Both the position numbers and the translations under genes were made by a program. A DNA stretch of 49,328 bases from Opitutales bacterium (lineage in GTDB: Bacteria > Verrucomicrobiota > Verrucomicrobiia > Opitutales > UBA2987). The notes under the pieces are model-generated. The model saw only the letters and a list, made by a program, of their open reading frames with translations, had not been told where the DNA came from and ran no database searches. Below, piece by piece: positions 8,879 to 16,415 of the stretch (its first letter is position 1; each line of letters starts with the position of its first letter). The stretch spans positions 1 through 49,328 of the forward strand of contig JAJFLV010000239.1 of assembly GCA_021772535.1 (NCBI GenBank), given 5' to 3'.

Positions 8879-9645
8879 AACCTCATTCCAAAAAGGGTCT
8901 TTATTACTCCGCCCTTTTGCACGGGGCGGTCTTTCTTGTGCTGGCGGCAGGAGCCTTGCTGAGCACTTTACTGAAACAACCGGAACCTCACGTTTTTCAC
9001 CTGAAAGCTCCACCGCTGACCGCTCAAAAGGGAACATTACCGACGTCGGCCTCCGAACCGGCTCTGCCAATACCCATCGACTTGCCAGCCATCGAAAGCG
9101 CCCGGCCTCTGCCCAAGCCTTCCCCTCCGGCCCCCAAAAAAACCGTCGAAAGAGTCCGCCAAAGCGAACCGGCGGCCAAGCCCATGTCTCACGACCAATT
9201 CGTTAAGAAATTCTCTCCGCCAAAACCGACAAAAACCCAGCCGCGCCCCAGGAAAAAACCTCCCCCGGATATACCGGCCATCGATGCATCAGGCATACAA
9301 AAAAAACTTAGCCAAAACCTTTCCACAACCATTCCCAATTCAGATAACGGTCATGTTTCTGAGGCAGAACAGAATCAGTTAATGGCGTTCCAGGATAAAA
9401 TCTACGCCTTGCTCGATGAAACATGGAAAAAACCAAAAAACTTGTCCGGGACAAACTACGGGGCAACCGTCCGTTTTGTCGTCACCGCGGAAGGCCGCAT
9501 CCATTTCCAGGAATTTCTGCAATCATCGGGCAATGAAATTTTCGACGCCTCCGTTCGCGCCGCCTTTACCGATGCCGGACCGGCGGAACCCCCGCCCTGG
9601 GGAAAACCGGTCCAAATGGTGTTAACCTTCCGTTTGACAGAATAA
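8875..9645 (+). CDS. TonB/TolA-like energy transducer
   Basis: This encodes 256 residues: a short cytoplasmic start, one membrane helix (residues about 10-30, SALLHGAVFLVLAAGALLSTL), a Pro/Lys-rich periplasmic linker (PKPSPPAPKKTVERV, RPRKKPPPDIPAID) and a C-terminal domain of about 85 residues. The end domain, with YGATVRFVVTAEGRIHFQEF and a final PVQMVLTFRLTE, matches the TonB C-terminal or TolA domain III fold. These proteins transmit the proton-driven motion of ExbB/ExbD to outer-membrane receptors. No TonB-dependent receptor gene is nearby. The next gene, a response regulator, starts 31 bases after the stop, so it may share the transcript. Confidence 0.85.
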   Translation: MKPHSKKGLYYSALLHGAVFLVLAAGALLSTLLKQPEPHVFHLKAPPLTAQKGTLPTSASEPALPIPIDLPAIESARPLPKPSPPAPKKTVERVRQSEPAAKPMSHDQFVKKFSPPKPTKTQPRPRKKPPPDIPAIDASGIQKKLSQNLSTTIPNSDNGHVSEAEQNQLMAFQDKIYALLDETWKKPKNLSGTNYGATVRFVVTAEGRIHFQEFLQSSGNEIFDASVRAAFTDAGPAEPPPWGKPVQMVLTFRLTE

Positions 9646-9676
9646 ATTTCAAATTTTCCAACGAAAAGAAAGCAGC

Positions 9677-11077
9677 ATGAACCTGTCCGGAAGTGAAATT
9701 CTACTGGTCGAAGACGAACCGTTGCTGCGCAAACGATTGACGGCCAGCATGGCTCGTTGGAAGGCCCAGGTTGTTGCCGTCAGCTCGCTCGATGAAGCCC
9801 GCCAGGCCCTTAAGAACCTCTCTTTCGATTTTGCCCTGGTCGATATCAATCTGCCCGATGGCCAGGGTCTGGACCTCTTGCGAGAAAATCGTTTTTCACC
9901 CAATACGGGCGTCGTTATCATGACCGCGGAGGACGGAGTGAAGAGCGCGGTGGAAGCGATGCGCTTGGGAGCCGGAGATTACCTGGGCAAACCATTCGAT
10001 CACGAAGAGCTGCCTATAGCTTTCGAGCGAAGCCGCCAATTGAAAAAATCCGCCCGATTACGCGAGCACCAGCACAAAAAGGAATCAAAAAACAAGGAAC
10101 TCTTTTTTTTCGGAGAAAACCTGTCCGAAGTAAAAGAGCAAATGGAAAAAATTATGCTGGCGGACCGTCGTCTGGTAGAGGGACTTCCACCCGTTCTGAT
10201 CGAGGGAGAAACGGGCACCGGCAAGACCTCCATTGCCCGCTGGCTGCACCAGGAAGGGCCGCGAGCGGAGCAGCCTTTGGTCGAAATCAACTGCTCATCA
10301 CTTCCCGAAAGCCTGGCTGAGTCGGAACTTTTCGGGCACGAAAAAGGAGCTTTTACCGATGCCCGCAGCACCCGTATCGGTCTTTTTGAAGCAGCCGACG
10401 GAGGCACCCTCTTTCTCGACGAAATTCCCAGCCTTTCAGCCGCCATTCAAGGCAAGGTGCTGACAGCCATCGAGGACGGCAAAATCCGGCGTGTGGGCGG
10501 AAACCGGGAGATATCCGTCAATGTCCGGCTCATCGCGGCCACCAACAAAGATCTCCGCCAACTGGCCATGAGCGGAGAATTTCGTGAGGATCTTTACCAC
10601 CGCCTCGATCTTTTGCGACTGCGAATACCTCCCCTGCGGGAAAGAGGCGGGGATATCCTGCGCTTGGCCAAGCAACTTTTAAAAGGTTTGGCGGAACGTT
10701 ACCGGGTGGAAAAACCAGTGATTTCAAAAGCTGGAGAGACCCGCTTAACCCATTATCCCTGGCCGGGAAATGTGCGGGAGCTGGCCCACGAACTGGAGCG
10801 GTCCATTGTTTTGGGCGATAGCCGTGAACTTGATTTCGCCAGGTTGCATAAAGGCGCTGAACTTGCCCGAGATTCCCGGCATGAATCAACGCCACCGAGT
10901 GATTGGCAGGAAAAGGATTGGACGATTCCCGAAACCGGCTTCGATCTGGAGGAAACCATTGACCGGCTGATTGGCATTGCACTGGAACAGACCGGGGGAA
11001 ACGTTTCCTCGGCAGCCCGACTGTTGGGTGTAAAACGCGATTATTTGCGTTATCGGCTCTCCGGCAAACGATCCTAG
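9677..11077 (+). CDS. Sigma-54-dependent response regulator (NtrC family)
   Basis: This encodes 466 residues in three parts. Residues about 6-125 form a receiver domain with the acidic pair in LLVEDEP, phospho-acceptor D56 (ALVDINLPDG) and the lysine in GKPF. Residues about 145-385 form the AAA+ sigma-54 interaction domain, with Walker A GETGTGKT at 177-184, GTLFLDEI as Walker B, NVRLIAATNKDL as sensor I and the arginine-finger region GEFREDLYHRL. The C-terminal Fis-type helix-turn-helix is NVSSAARLLGVKRDYLRYRL. The sigma-54 contact loop at 224-229 reads GAFTDA rather than the canonical GAFTGA. The gene lies just upstream of a near-consensus sigma-54 promoter with two dyads, so it is the obvious candidate activator. 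A likely partner sensor kinase starts at 13412. Confidence 0.93.
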   Translation: MNLSGSEILLVEDEPLLRKRLTASMARWKAQVVAVSSLDEARQALKNLSFDFALVDINLPDGQGLDLLRENRFSPNTGVVIMTAEDGVKSAVEAMRLGAGDYLGKPFDHEELPIAFERSRQLKKSARLREHQHKKESKNKELFFFGENLSEVKEQMEKIMLADRRLVEGLPPVLIEGETGTGKTSIARWLHQEGPRAEQPLVEINCSSLPESLAESELFGHEKGAFTDARSTRIGLFEAADGGTLFLDEIPSLSAAIQGKVLTAIEDGKIRRVGGNREISVNVRLIAATNKDLRQLAMSGEFREDLYHRLDLLRLRIPPLRERGGDILRLAKQLLKGLAERYRVEKPVISKAGETRLTHYPWPGNVRELAHELERSIVLGDSRELDFARLHKGAELARDSRHESTPPSDWQEKDWTIPETGFDLEETIDRLIGIALEQTGGNVSSAARLLGVKRDYLRYRLSGKRS

Positions 11078-11088
11078 CAGGTATGTTT

Positions 11089-11105
11089 TTGGGGATATTT
11101 CCCAA
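11089..11105. promoter_or_regulatory. Upstream dyad 1, candidate enhancer site
   Basis: The sequence TTGGGGATATTTCCCAA has perfect TTGGG/CCCAA arms around a 7-base spacer. It lies about 140 bases upstream of the sigma-54 promoter at 11233, a typical distance for an NtrC-class activator site. A second near-identical dyad lies about 43 bases downstream. Binding by the response regulator encoded just upstream is inferred. Confidence 0.6.
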
Positions 11106-11131
11106 TTTCATGTCAAGCATTCCCGAAATAG

Positions 11132-11149
11132 TTGGGGAGTATTTCCCAA
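11132..11149. promoter_or_regulatory. Upstream dyad 2, candidate enhancer site
   Basis: TTGGGGAGTATTTCCCAA repeats dyad 1 with one extra spacer base and the same TTGGG/CCCAA arms. Centre-to-centre distance to dyad 1 is about 43 bases, close to four helical turns, so both sites would face the same side of the DNA, as expected for cooperative activator binding. Confidence 0.6.
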
Positions 11150-11176
11150 TCAATGATTTCAATTAAAGACAATAAA

Positions 11177-11212
11177 TCGATGACAACTCCATAATCATTT
11201 GATTATCATCGA
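11177..11212. promoter_or_regulatory. AT-rich inverted repeat between enhancer dyads and promoter
   Basis: Arms TCGATGA (11177-11183) and TCATCGA (11206-11212) flank an AT-rich stretch that itself holds the palindrome ATAATCATTTGATTAT (11191-11206). It sits between the candidate enhancers and the sigma-54 promoter, where a DNA-bending protein often acts. No specific factor can be named. Confidence 0.3.
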
Positions 11213-11232
11213 ATTATAAAATTTCAAAAAAG

Positions 11233-11249
11233 TTGGCACACCGGATGCA
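11233..11249 (+). promoter_or_regulatory. Sigma-54 (-24/-12) promoter
   Basis: TTGGCACACCGGATGCA matches the -24/-12 consensus TGGCAC-N5-TTGC closely. The invariant GG is at 11235-11236 and the invariant GC at 11247-11248, separated by exactly ten bases. The only loss in the -12 element is the first T (ATGCA for TTGCA). Transcription would start near 11260, about 55 bases before the ATG at 11315. An NtrC-class activator gene and two dyads lie immediately upstream, which strongly supports the call. Confidence 0.85.
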
Positions 11250-11314
11250 TTGAAATTGGCAACGATTCACTTAATTAATCATCTGGAAAACCAATAGAAA
11301 AGGAACGAACTATT

Positions 11315-11944
11315 ATGAACAAAAAAATTAAAATCAGTTTTATACTGTTAACCACCCTGTTTCTGGGTCTGGGCAACGTTTTCGGCCAGGAAGGGCCGGG
11401 TCAGGGACCGGAATTTATGGGGCCCCCGGAGGTCCAGAGACCCGAATTGCCGGATCTTCCCGTGGAATTGAGGGGGCAAATCGACCTCTACCAGGATGAG
11501 AAGGAATCCTTGCGAAACGAACTCAGAGAGACTCTGGCCATCCTCGAAGACCCAACCCGCGATGAGATCCGCGAGTCCGTTCAGGCTTTTCGGGAGGAAA
11601 ATGCCGAACGAATAGCCAGCCAGCACGAACTGGCCGCCGAAATCAGGGAAGAACTAAAGGAAATCCGCGGTGACAGGCCGCTTCCGCCCCACCGCCGCCC
11701 TCTGCCTCCGGAATTGGAAGTGAGGCGGGACGAGTTTCTCGCCGAGCGGCAGGCCCTGCAGCAGGAAAGACAAGAATTCTTTGAATCCATCAAGGATTTG
11801 ACGGGAGAAGAGCGTGATGCGGCCATTCAAGCCTTCCGTGAGGAGCAAAGACAGCGTTTGCAGGAACAAAAAGAACTTCGCCGGGATTTACGTGAACAGA
11901 TTCGGGAAGGGGTAACCGATACTGGCAACGGCAACGGTGGTTGA
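11315..11944 (+). CDS. Small secreted Glu/Arg-rich coiled-coil protein, sigma-54 target
   Basis: This encodes 209 residues. A signal peptide (MNKKIKISFILLTTLFLGLG, cleavage near VFGQ) is followed by a Pro/Gly segment and then by two long charged helices rich in Glu, Arg and Gln. The helices contain two related segments, REELKEIRGDRP and DLTGEERDAAIQAFREEQRQ. The second recalls the LTxxQ-type helical pattern of CpxP/Spy periplasmic chaperones, but the match is weak. The protein ends in GNGNGG. An AAAGGAA ribosome-binding site lies about ten bases before the ATG. It is the first gene after the sigma-54 promoter at 11233 and is closed by a strong terminator at 11990, so it is probably the main product of that promoter. 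A stress-related periplasmic role is a guess from context. Confidence 0.8.
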   Translation: MNKKIKISFILLTTLFLGLGNVFGQEGPGQGPEFMGPPEVQRPELPDLPVELRGQIDLYQDEKESLRNELRETLAILEDPTRDEIRESVQAFREENAERIASQHELAAEIREELKEIRGDRPLPPHRRPLPPELEVRRDEFLAERQALQQERQEFFESIKDLTGEERDAAIQAFREEQRQRLQEQKELRRDLREQIREGVTDTGNGNGG

Positions 11945-11989
11945 GTAAAACATTCCAAGATATAACCGGTTGAGGGGTTTGCCGGTTTT

Positions 11990-12026
11990 GGCAGGCGGCT
12001 TTTAGGGAGCCGCCTGCCTTCTTTTT
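11990..12026 (+). terminator. Strong intrinsic terminator
   Basis: A perfect 11-base stem, GGCAGGCGGCT (11990-12000) with AGCCGCCTGCC (12008-12018), encloses the loop TTTAGGG and is followed by TTCTTTTTT. It ends the transcript of the small secreted protein. Genes from 12185 on need read-through or their own promoter. Confidence 0.93.
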
Positions 12027-12184
12027 TGGGACCATTGAAACCTTCCCATCGCTTCCTTGTTTATTGGGACTGTAACGTCCTTGGATTTTTTGGCCTGCCG
12101 ATTGGCAATTTATCACTTTATGAAATTGCGTTAACTCGAACGAGAACTCATAATTTCGGTCTTCAGTTAAGGTTTTGTGTTTTA

Positions 12185-13408
12185 ATGTTCCGCATCTACG
12201 CCATTGTTTTTTCGTTCATTGGGTTAACCAGCATCAGCTTTGGGCAGTCCAATGTCGCGGCCAGTAATTTTGCCAGCGAAGGGCAAGGTTTGCTGATTGC
12301 ATCGACGGTCGCTCCCGCCGTCTACAACGACGCTCAATTGGATGCCTTGATCGCGGGAACCGATCCGGATGAAACAACAAAAATCTCGCCCTGGAACAAG
12401 GAATTCACACTGCAACTGCTGGCCGGCTATAATGACAATGTTCTGCAGGGTGCATTTGAAAAAGAAAGCAGCCCTTACCTGGGCGCATCCCTGGAAGGAT
12501 TTCTCTGGCGAACGGCTGATGATGGCCGCAAAGACAGTTATTGGTATTTCCTTGCTGAGCAGATTCATTACCCGAGCGCCCAAGGGGTCGATACGGAAAA
12601 CCTGGCCCTCCTGCAAACAAGAAAGACCTGGAATCCGGGCCAGACTTTGTCCGGGGGCTACAAGTTTACATTCACCTACGCCAATGAAGTTTTCGATATA
12701 TCGAGGTCCGATTTGGAAATTGAATCCACTACCCTGAAGTTTGAACAATTTGATTTCGCGCCTTTTTTACGAAAGAATCTTTCACCCCAATCTTACTTGC
12801 AATTGGAAGGTGGCGCTGAGCGAAATTTTTTCAGCGATTCAAGTGACGACTACACCGATCCCTACGCCAGACTTTTCTATCAGAGAAAATTTTCCTTTGG
12901 CGGCGAGTTGGAACTAAGTTACAAAACAGGCCGTAAAATCTACGACCAGCGAACCCAAAGGGATGAGGAGGGTTTTGCCATCGAAGAAACCGAACTGAAT
13001 TGGCAGTGGCATGAGGCCTCGCTAAAGTGGAAACAGGCCTGGTTAAATGAAAATCGACTGCAAACGGAGACAAAATTTACGGTAAAGCTTAACCGGGACA
13101 ACGGAACAGGTTACAGTGATTATGATCGCTACAAGATCAGCCAAAAAGTGCGCCTGGAAAAAAACTCCTGGAGCCTGATGGGAGAGTTCAATTATTCATT
13201 TAACCACTATTCCGTGCAAACCGTCGATTTTTCCGATAACAATCTTTACCAAAGAAACGATCTTTCCGCCCTTGTCAGGGTTGACAAAAAAGTCTCGGAA
13301 AAAATGAAAATATTTGCCGAATGGGCGCGAGAGGAAAGCCGATCCAACCGATTTGAAGATACCTTTAGGCAAAATGTGATTTATCTAGGATTCGAAAGGA
13401 TATTTTAA
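12185..13408 (+). CDS. Outer-membrane beta-barrel protein
   Basis: This encodes about 407 residues. The open frame extends back to 12026 into the terminator, but the ATG at 12185 opens a clean signal peptide (MFRIYAIVFSFIGLTSISFG). The mature part contains many alternating strands with aromatic girdles (YWYFLAEQIHYP, LSGGYKFTFTYANEVF, YARLFYQRKFSFGGELELSY, WSLMGEFNYSFNHYS). It ends in phenylalanine (VIYLGFERIF), the usual C-terminal signal for outer-membrane barrel assembly. About 14-16 strands are plausible. I do not recognise a specific porin or transporter family. The next gene, a sensor kinase, begins three bases after the stop, so the two are co-expressed. The 158 bases between the terminator and this ATG show no convincing promoter. 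Confidence 0.8.
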   Translation: MFRIYAIVFSFIGLTSISFGQSNVAASNFASEGQGLLIASTVAPAVYNDAQLDALIAGTDPDETTKISPWNKEFTLQLLAGYNDNVLQGAFEKESSPYLGASLEGFLWRTADDGRKDSYWYFLAEQIHYPSAQGVDTENLALLQTRKTWNPGQTLSGGYKFTFTYANEVFDISRSDLEIESTTLKFEQFDFAPFLRKNLSPQSYLQLEGGAERNFFSDSSDDYTDPYARLFYQRKFSFGGELELSYKTGRKIYDQRTQRDEEGFAIEETELNWQWHEASLKWKQAWLNENRLQTETKFTVKLNRDNGTGYSDYDRYKISQKVRLEKNSWSLMGEFNYSFNHYSVQTVDFSDNNLYQRNDLSALVRVDKKVSEKMKIFAEWAREESRSNRFEDTFRQNVIYLGFERIF

Positions 13409-13411
13409 CCA

Positions 13412-14869
13412 TTGCCGAAAATAGAAAATAGTGAAAAACCCAAGGCTCGGCGCTGGCATCTTAGGATGGGACCGATTCCGATAGCGGCAACAATGGCCAC
13501 CTTGCTGGTTTTCGCCCTTATCGTGGGAGCGGTCAGCCTGAAACTTCGCGCGCAGGTGCGCAGTCAAATCGTTGACCGGGACGCGGAGGTTCTTTACCCG
13601 GTCGCATTAATGGAAATTTCCCGGGCCGAAGATGATTTCCTGAGCGACCCGCTGCTGGAACCGGAAGCCGATTTGATCGAGGCAGTCCTCAACACTTCGG
13701 AACTTAAAGGGGTCCTGGCGGTAAGGATATATGAACCGGACGGCAAATTCGCCGAGGCTGTGCCAGCCGATTTTTTGCTCGGTTCCCTCTCTCCTGAGGA
13801 CCTGGACAAAATCGGTCAATTGGAACCGGTCAGCCGTTATCACCCGAAGGGCCGCCTGAAGGATTACTTTATTGAAATCGGGGAGGATTCAAACAATCGG
13901 ACCTACCCATTGCTGGAGGTAATCGCCCCCCTGCACCGGACCGATTCAGCCGAATTGCTGGGCATTGCACAATACCTGCTGGACGGCCAGGAAATTGCCG
14001 CTCAATTGACTGCTCTCGACGCCAACCTGTGGCGACAGGCCGGGATTGCTTATGGCGCCGGGAGCCTCCTGCTTATGGCGGTATTTTTCTGGGCCTTTGG
14101 CCGCCTTGGGCATGCTTACGAACAGGTAGAGGAACGCGGGCGACGGCTTTTAGCAGCAAATGCGGAGCTGGTCATGATGGCAAAAACATCGGCCATCGGG
14201 GCGGTCGCCTCCCACCTGGTCCATGGTTTAAAAAATCCACTTTCCGGATTGCAGGATTTGGTTAGCGGGAGGAATTCGCAACCGGCCAATATGGACAAGG
14301 AGGATTGGCAATTGGCCGTGGATTCCACCCGGCGCATGCAGGACATGATCAAGGAAATCGTGGATATTCTGCGGGAGGAGGAAAGCGATTCCGAATACAA
14401 TTACACCTTAACCGAAATCAGGGATTTGCTGGTTGCCAAGGCCGAATCCTACTCAAAAAAAGCCGGTATCGTTTTTACTGCCTCCCATGCGGTGCCGAAA
14501 ATCTCACTGGACAGTCGCCGAGGCAATCTTCTCATGCTCATTCTCATGAACCTGGTCCAAAATGCCATCGAAGCATCCCCCCCAGGGAAAAGTGTCCGGT
14601 TTACCATGATGGAAAATGAAAAGAACCTTCTCCTGAGAGTTGCCGATAACGGCCACGGCATACCGGAGAATAGGATTGAAAACCTTTTCTCACCCTGCCA
14701 ATCAACCAAGCCGGGCGGCTCGGGGCTTGGGCTGGCCATCAGTCGGCAACTGGCCCGGCACATCGGGGGTGAGCTTTCTCTTGAGAAGAGCGGGGACGGC
14801 GGCGCCTGTTTTTTAATAACCATCAAAAATCCCGCGGACATTGAAACCCTTTCCCCACCCATCCAGTAA
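13412..14869 (+). CDS. Membrane sensor histidine kinase
   Basis: This encodes 485 residues. Two membrane helices at about 24-45 (PIAATMATLLVFALIVGAV) and 208-230 (AYGAGSLLLMAVFFWAFG) flank a periplasmic sensor domain of about 160 residues. The kinase core follows: phospho-acceptor H271 in VHGLKNPLSG, the N box NLVQNAIEASPPG, G1 box VADNGHGIPE and G2 box GGSGLGLAISRQ. This HxLKNPL type of H-box is common in kinases paired with NtrC-class regulators, which fits the regulator at 9677. The start is a TTG three bases after the previous stop, with GAAAGGA about 11 bases upstream; an ATG at 13466 is the alternative. The next gene follows after four bases. Confidence 0.9.
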   Translation: MPKIENSEKPKARRWHLRMGPIPIAATMATLLVFALIVGAVSLKLRAQVRSQIVDRDAEVLYPVALMEISRAEDDFLSDPLLEPEADLIEAVLNTSELKGVLAVRIYEPDGKFAEAVPADFLLGSLSPEDLDKIGQLEPVSRYHPKGRLKDYFIEIGEDSNNRTYPLLEVIAPLHRTDSAELLGIAQYLLDGQEIAAQLTALDANLWRQAGIAYGAGSLLLMAVFFWAFGRLGHAYEQVEERGRRLLAANAELVMMAKTSAIGAVASHLVHGLKNPLSGLQDLVSGRNSQPANMDKEDWQLAVDSTRRMQDMIKEIVDILREEESDSEYNYTLTEIRDLLVAKAESYSKKAGIVFTASHAVPKISLDSRRGNLLMLILMNLVQNAIEASPPGKSVRFTMMENEKNLLLRVADNGHGIPENRIENLFSPCQSTKPGGSGLGLAISRQLARHIGGELSLEKSGDGGACFLITIKNPADIETLSPPIQ

Positions 14870-14873
14870 TCCC

Positions 14874-16388
14874 ATGCGAATTCTTAAACCTATCTTTATA
14901 AAAAAAGCCGGCCTTTTGCTCGTTTTTTACTGGCTTGGATTCATCTCGGCGGGAGCCCAGGAACAGGGGCAGGAGCTATGGCGATTTACTACTGCAGGAG
15001 CAATCTTTTCATCCGCCGCCGTGTCCGAATCCGGAACTATTTTTTTCGGTTCAGGAGACAACAATCTTTACGCCCTGAATGCCGATGGAACCAAAAAATG
15101 GGAGTTCACTGGGACGGACTGGTTCGACTCTTCTCCAGCCCTGGGATCGGAGGGCGTTCTTTACGTTGGATCGTGGGATAATAATCTTTACGCTCTCGAT
15201 ACCGAGACAGGGCAAGAGCTGTGGAAATTTCAAACGGGCAGCCTGATCATCGCCTCTCCCGCCATTGCCACCGACGGAACCATTTATTTCGGCTCCTCGG
15301 ACGCGACCTTCTACGCCCTCAACCCCGACGGCTCCCTGAAATGGGAGTTTTTCACCCCGGATGAGTTGGACTCCTCTCCCGCTCTGGCCAAGGACGGCAC
15401 CATCTATTTCGGCTGTTACGACGGCAACCTCTACGCCCTCAACCCCGACGGCACGCAAAAGTGGGTCTTTTCCGCTGATGCTGTGGATGGCCGGGATAAT
15501 AACATCATTTCATCGCCGGCCATAGATTCGGAAGGGAACATTTATTTCGGCTCCGACAATTACTTTTTTTACTCGATTGATTCGGAGGGTAATTTGAGGT
15601 GGAAATTCGAGACGGAGGGAGAAGTAGAAAGCTCACCCGTAATTGATATATTCGGAACCGTTTTTTTTGCTTCCCGGGATGGTTATTTTTACGCTCTCGA
15701 TACCGACGGTGTGGAAACCTGGTCTGCTGGCATTGGGGAGGTGGTTTACAGTTCCCCAGCCATCGATGACAGTGGAAATGTCACTATTGCCTCCTTTATC
15801 GGTGATGACGTCAGCAGGCTTTTTTCCTATACCTTTGACGGGCAGTTCCGATGGGAGTTCACACTTCCCGGCGTTGTCGACTCTTCCCCTACCCTGAGTG
15901 AGAATGGAGCGATTTACATAGGGGTGTTCGACGGAAATCTGTTCGCCATTGAGGGAGGCCTGCCGCCCGCTCTGGAGACTTGGCCCCAATTTTCACATGA
16001 CCACCAGCATACCGGCCGACAACTCGCCGACAAAACCCTTCCCCCTCTTTGGTCCAACGTTGAATTTCTCTTCGATGATTGGGTGCGCTCGGACTGGTTC
16101 GGCGATTTTACGATCAACGAACAAACTTATCCATGGATTTTCCATACCGAGCATGGCTGGCTCTGGAATGTCGGCCAATCACAGTCTTCGATCTGGTTTT
16201 GGGACGATAAGTTGGGCTGGTTCTGGACGAGCGATTCCGATCTTTACCCATTCCTTTATAAGGCTGAAGGCGAAGCCTGGCTCTGGTATTTCCGGGACAC
16301 CGGCTCCTTTCAAACGCACCGCTGGTTTCACGATTTCAGCACTGACGAGGTGGTGCCCTTCGAACCCGGCGGCATTACCCTCGAATAA
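14874..16388 (+). CDS. Secreted PQQ-type beta-propeller protein with Trp-rich tail
   Basis: This encodes about 504 residues. The ATG at 14874 opens a signal peptide (KKAGLLLVFYWLGFISAGAQ). An in-frame TTG at 14841 lies inside the kinase gene and is less likely. Eight propeller repeats follow, each with a core such as GTIYFGSSDATFYALNPDG and a closing WEF or WKF, typical of BamB/PQQ-like eight-bladed propellers that bind proteins or substrates rather than the cofactor. The last 110 residues are different and full of Trp (EHGWLWNVG, IWFWDDKLGWFWTSD, AWLWYFRD). I have seen this tail style in Opitutae-like secreted proteins. Neighbouring sensor kinase and outer-membrane protein genes suggest an envelope role. 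Confidence 0.85.
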   Translation: MRILKPIFIKKAGLLLVFYWLGFISAGAQEQGQELWRFTTAGAIFSSAAVSESGTIFFGSGDNNLYALNADGTKKWEFTGTDWFDSSPALGSEGVLYVGSWDNNLYALDTETGQELWKFQTGSLIIASPAIATDGTIYFGSSDATFYALNPDGSLKWEFFTPDELDSSPALAKDGTIYFGCYDGNLYALNPDGTQKWVFSADAVDGRDNNIISSPAIDSEGNIYFGSDNYFFYSIDSEGNLRWKFETEGEVESSPVIDIFGTVFFASRDGYFYALDTDGVETWSAGIGEVVYSSPAIDDSGNVTIASFIGDDVSRLFSYTFDGQFRWEFTLPGVVDSSPTLSENGAIYIGVFDGNLFAIEGGLPPALETWPQFSHDHQHTGRQLADKTLPPLWSNVEFLFDDWVRSDWFGDFTINEQTYPWIFHTEHGWLWNVGQSQSSIWFWDDKLGWFWTSDSDLYPFLYKAEGEAWLWYFRDTGSFQTHRWFHDFSTDEVVPFEPGGITLE

Positions 16389-16391
16389 AAG

Positions 16392-16415
16392 TAATCCTTC
16401 TCCGGAAACGGATTA
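16392..16415. terminator. Weak hairpin between convergent genes
   Basis: TAATCC (16392-16397) pairs with GGATTA (16410-16415) around a 12-base loop in the short gap between two converging genes. The stem is only six bases, has no U-run and overlaps the stop of the minus-strand gene, so its role as a two-way terminator is doubtful. Confidence 0.25.

Noticed and set aside
12100-12130. Second sigma-54 promoter upstream of the outer-membrane protein gene
   Set aside because: TTGGCA is present, but no GC follows at the required ten-base spacing.
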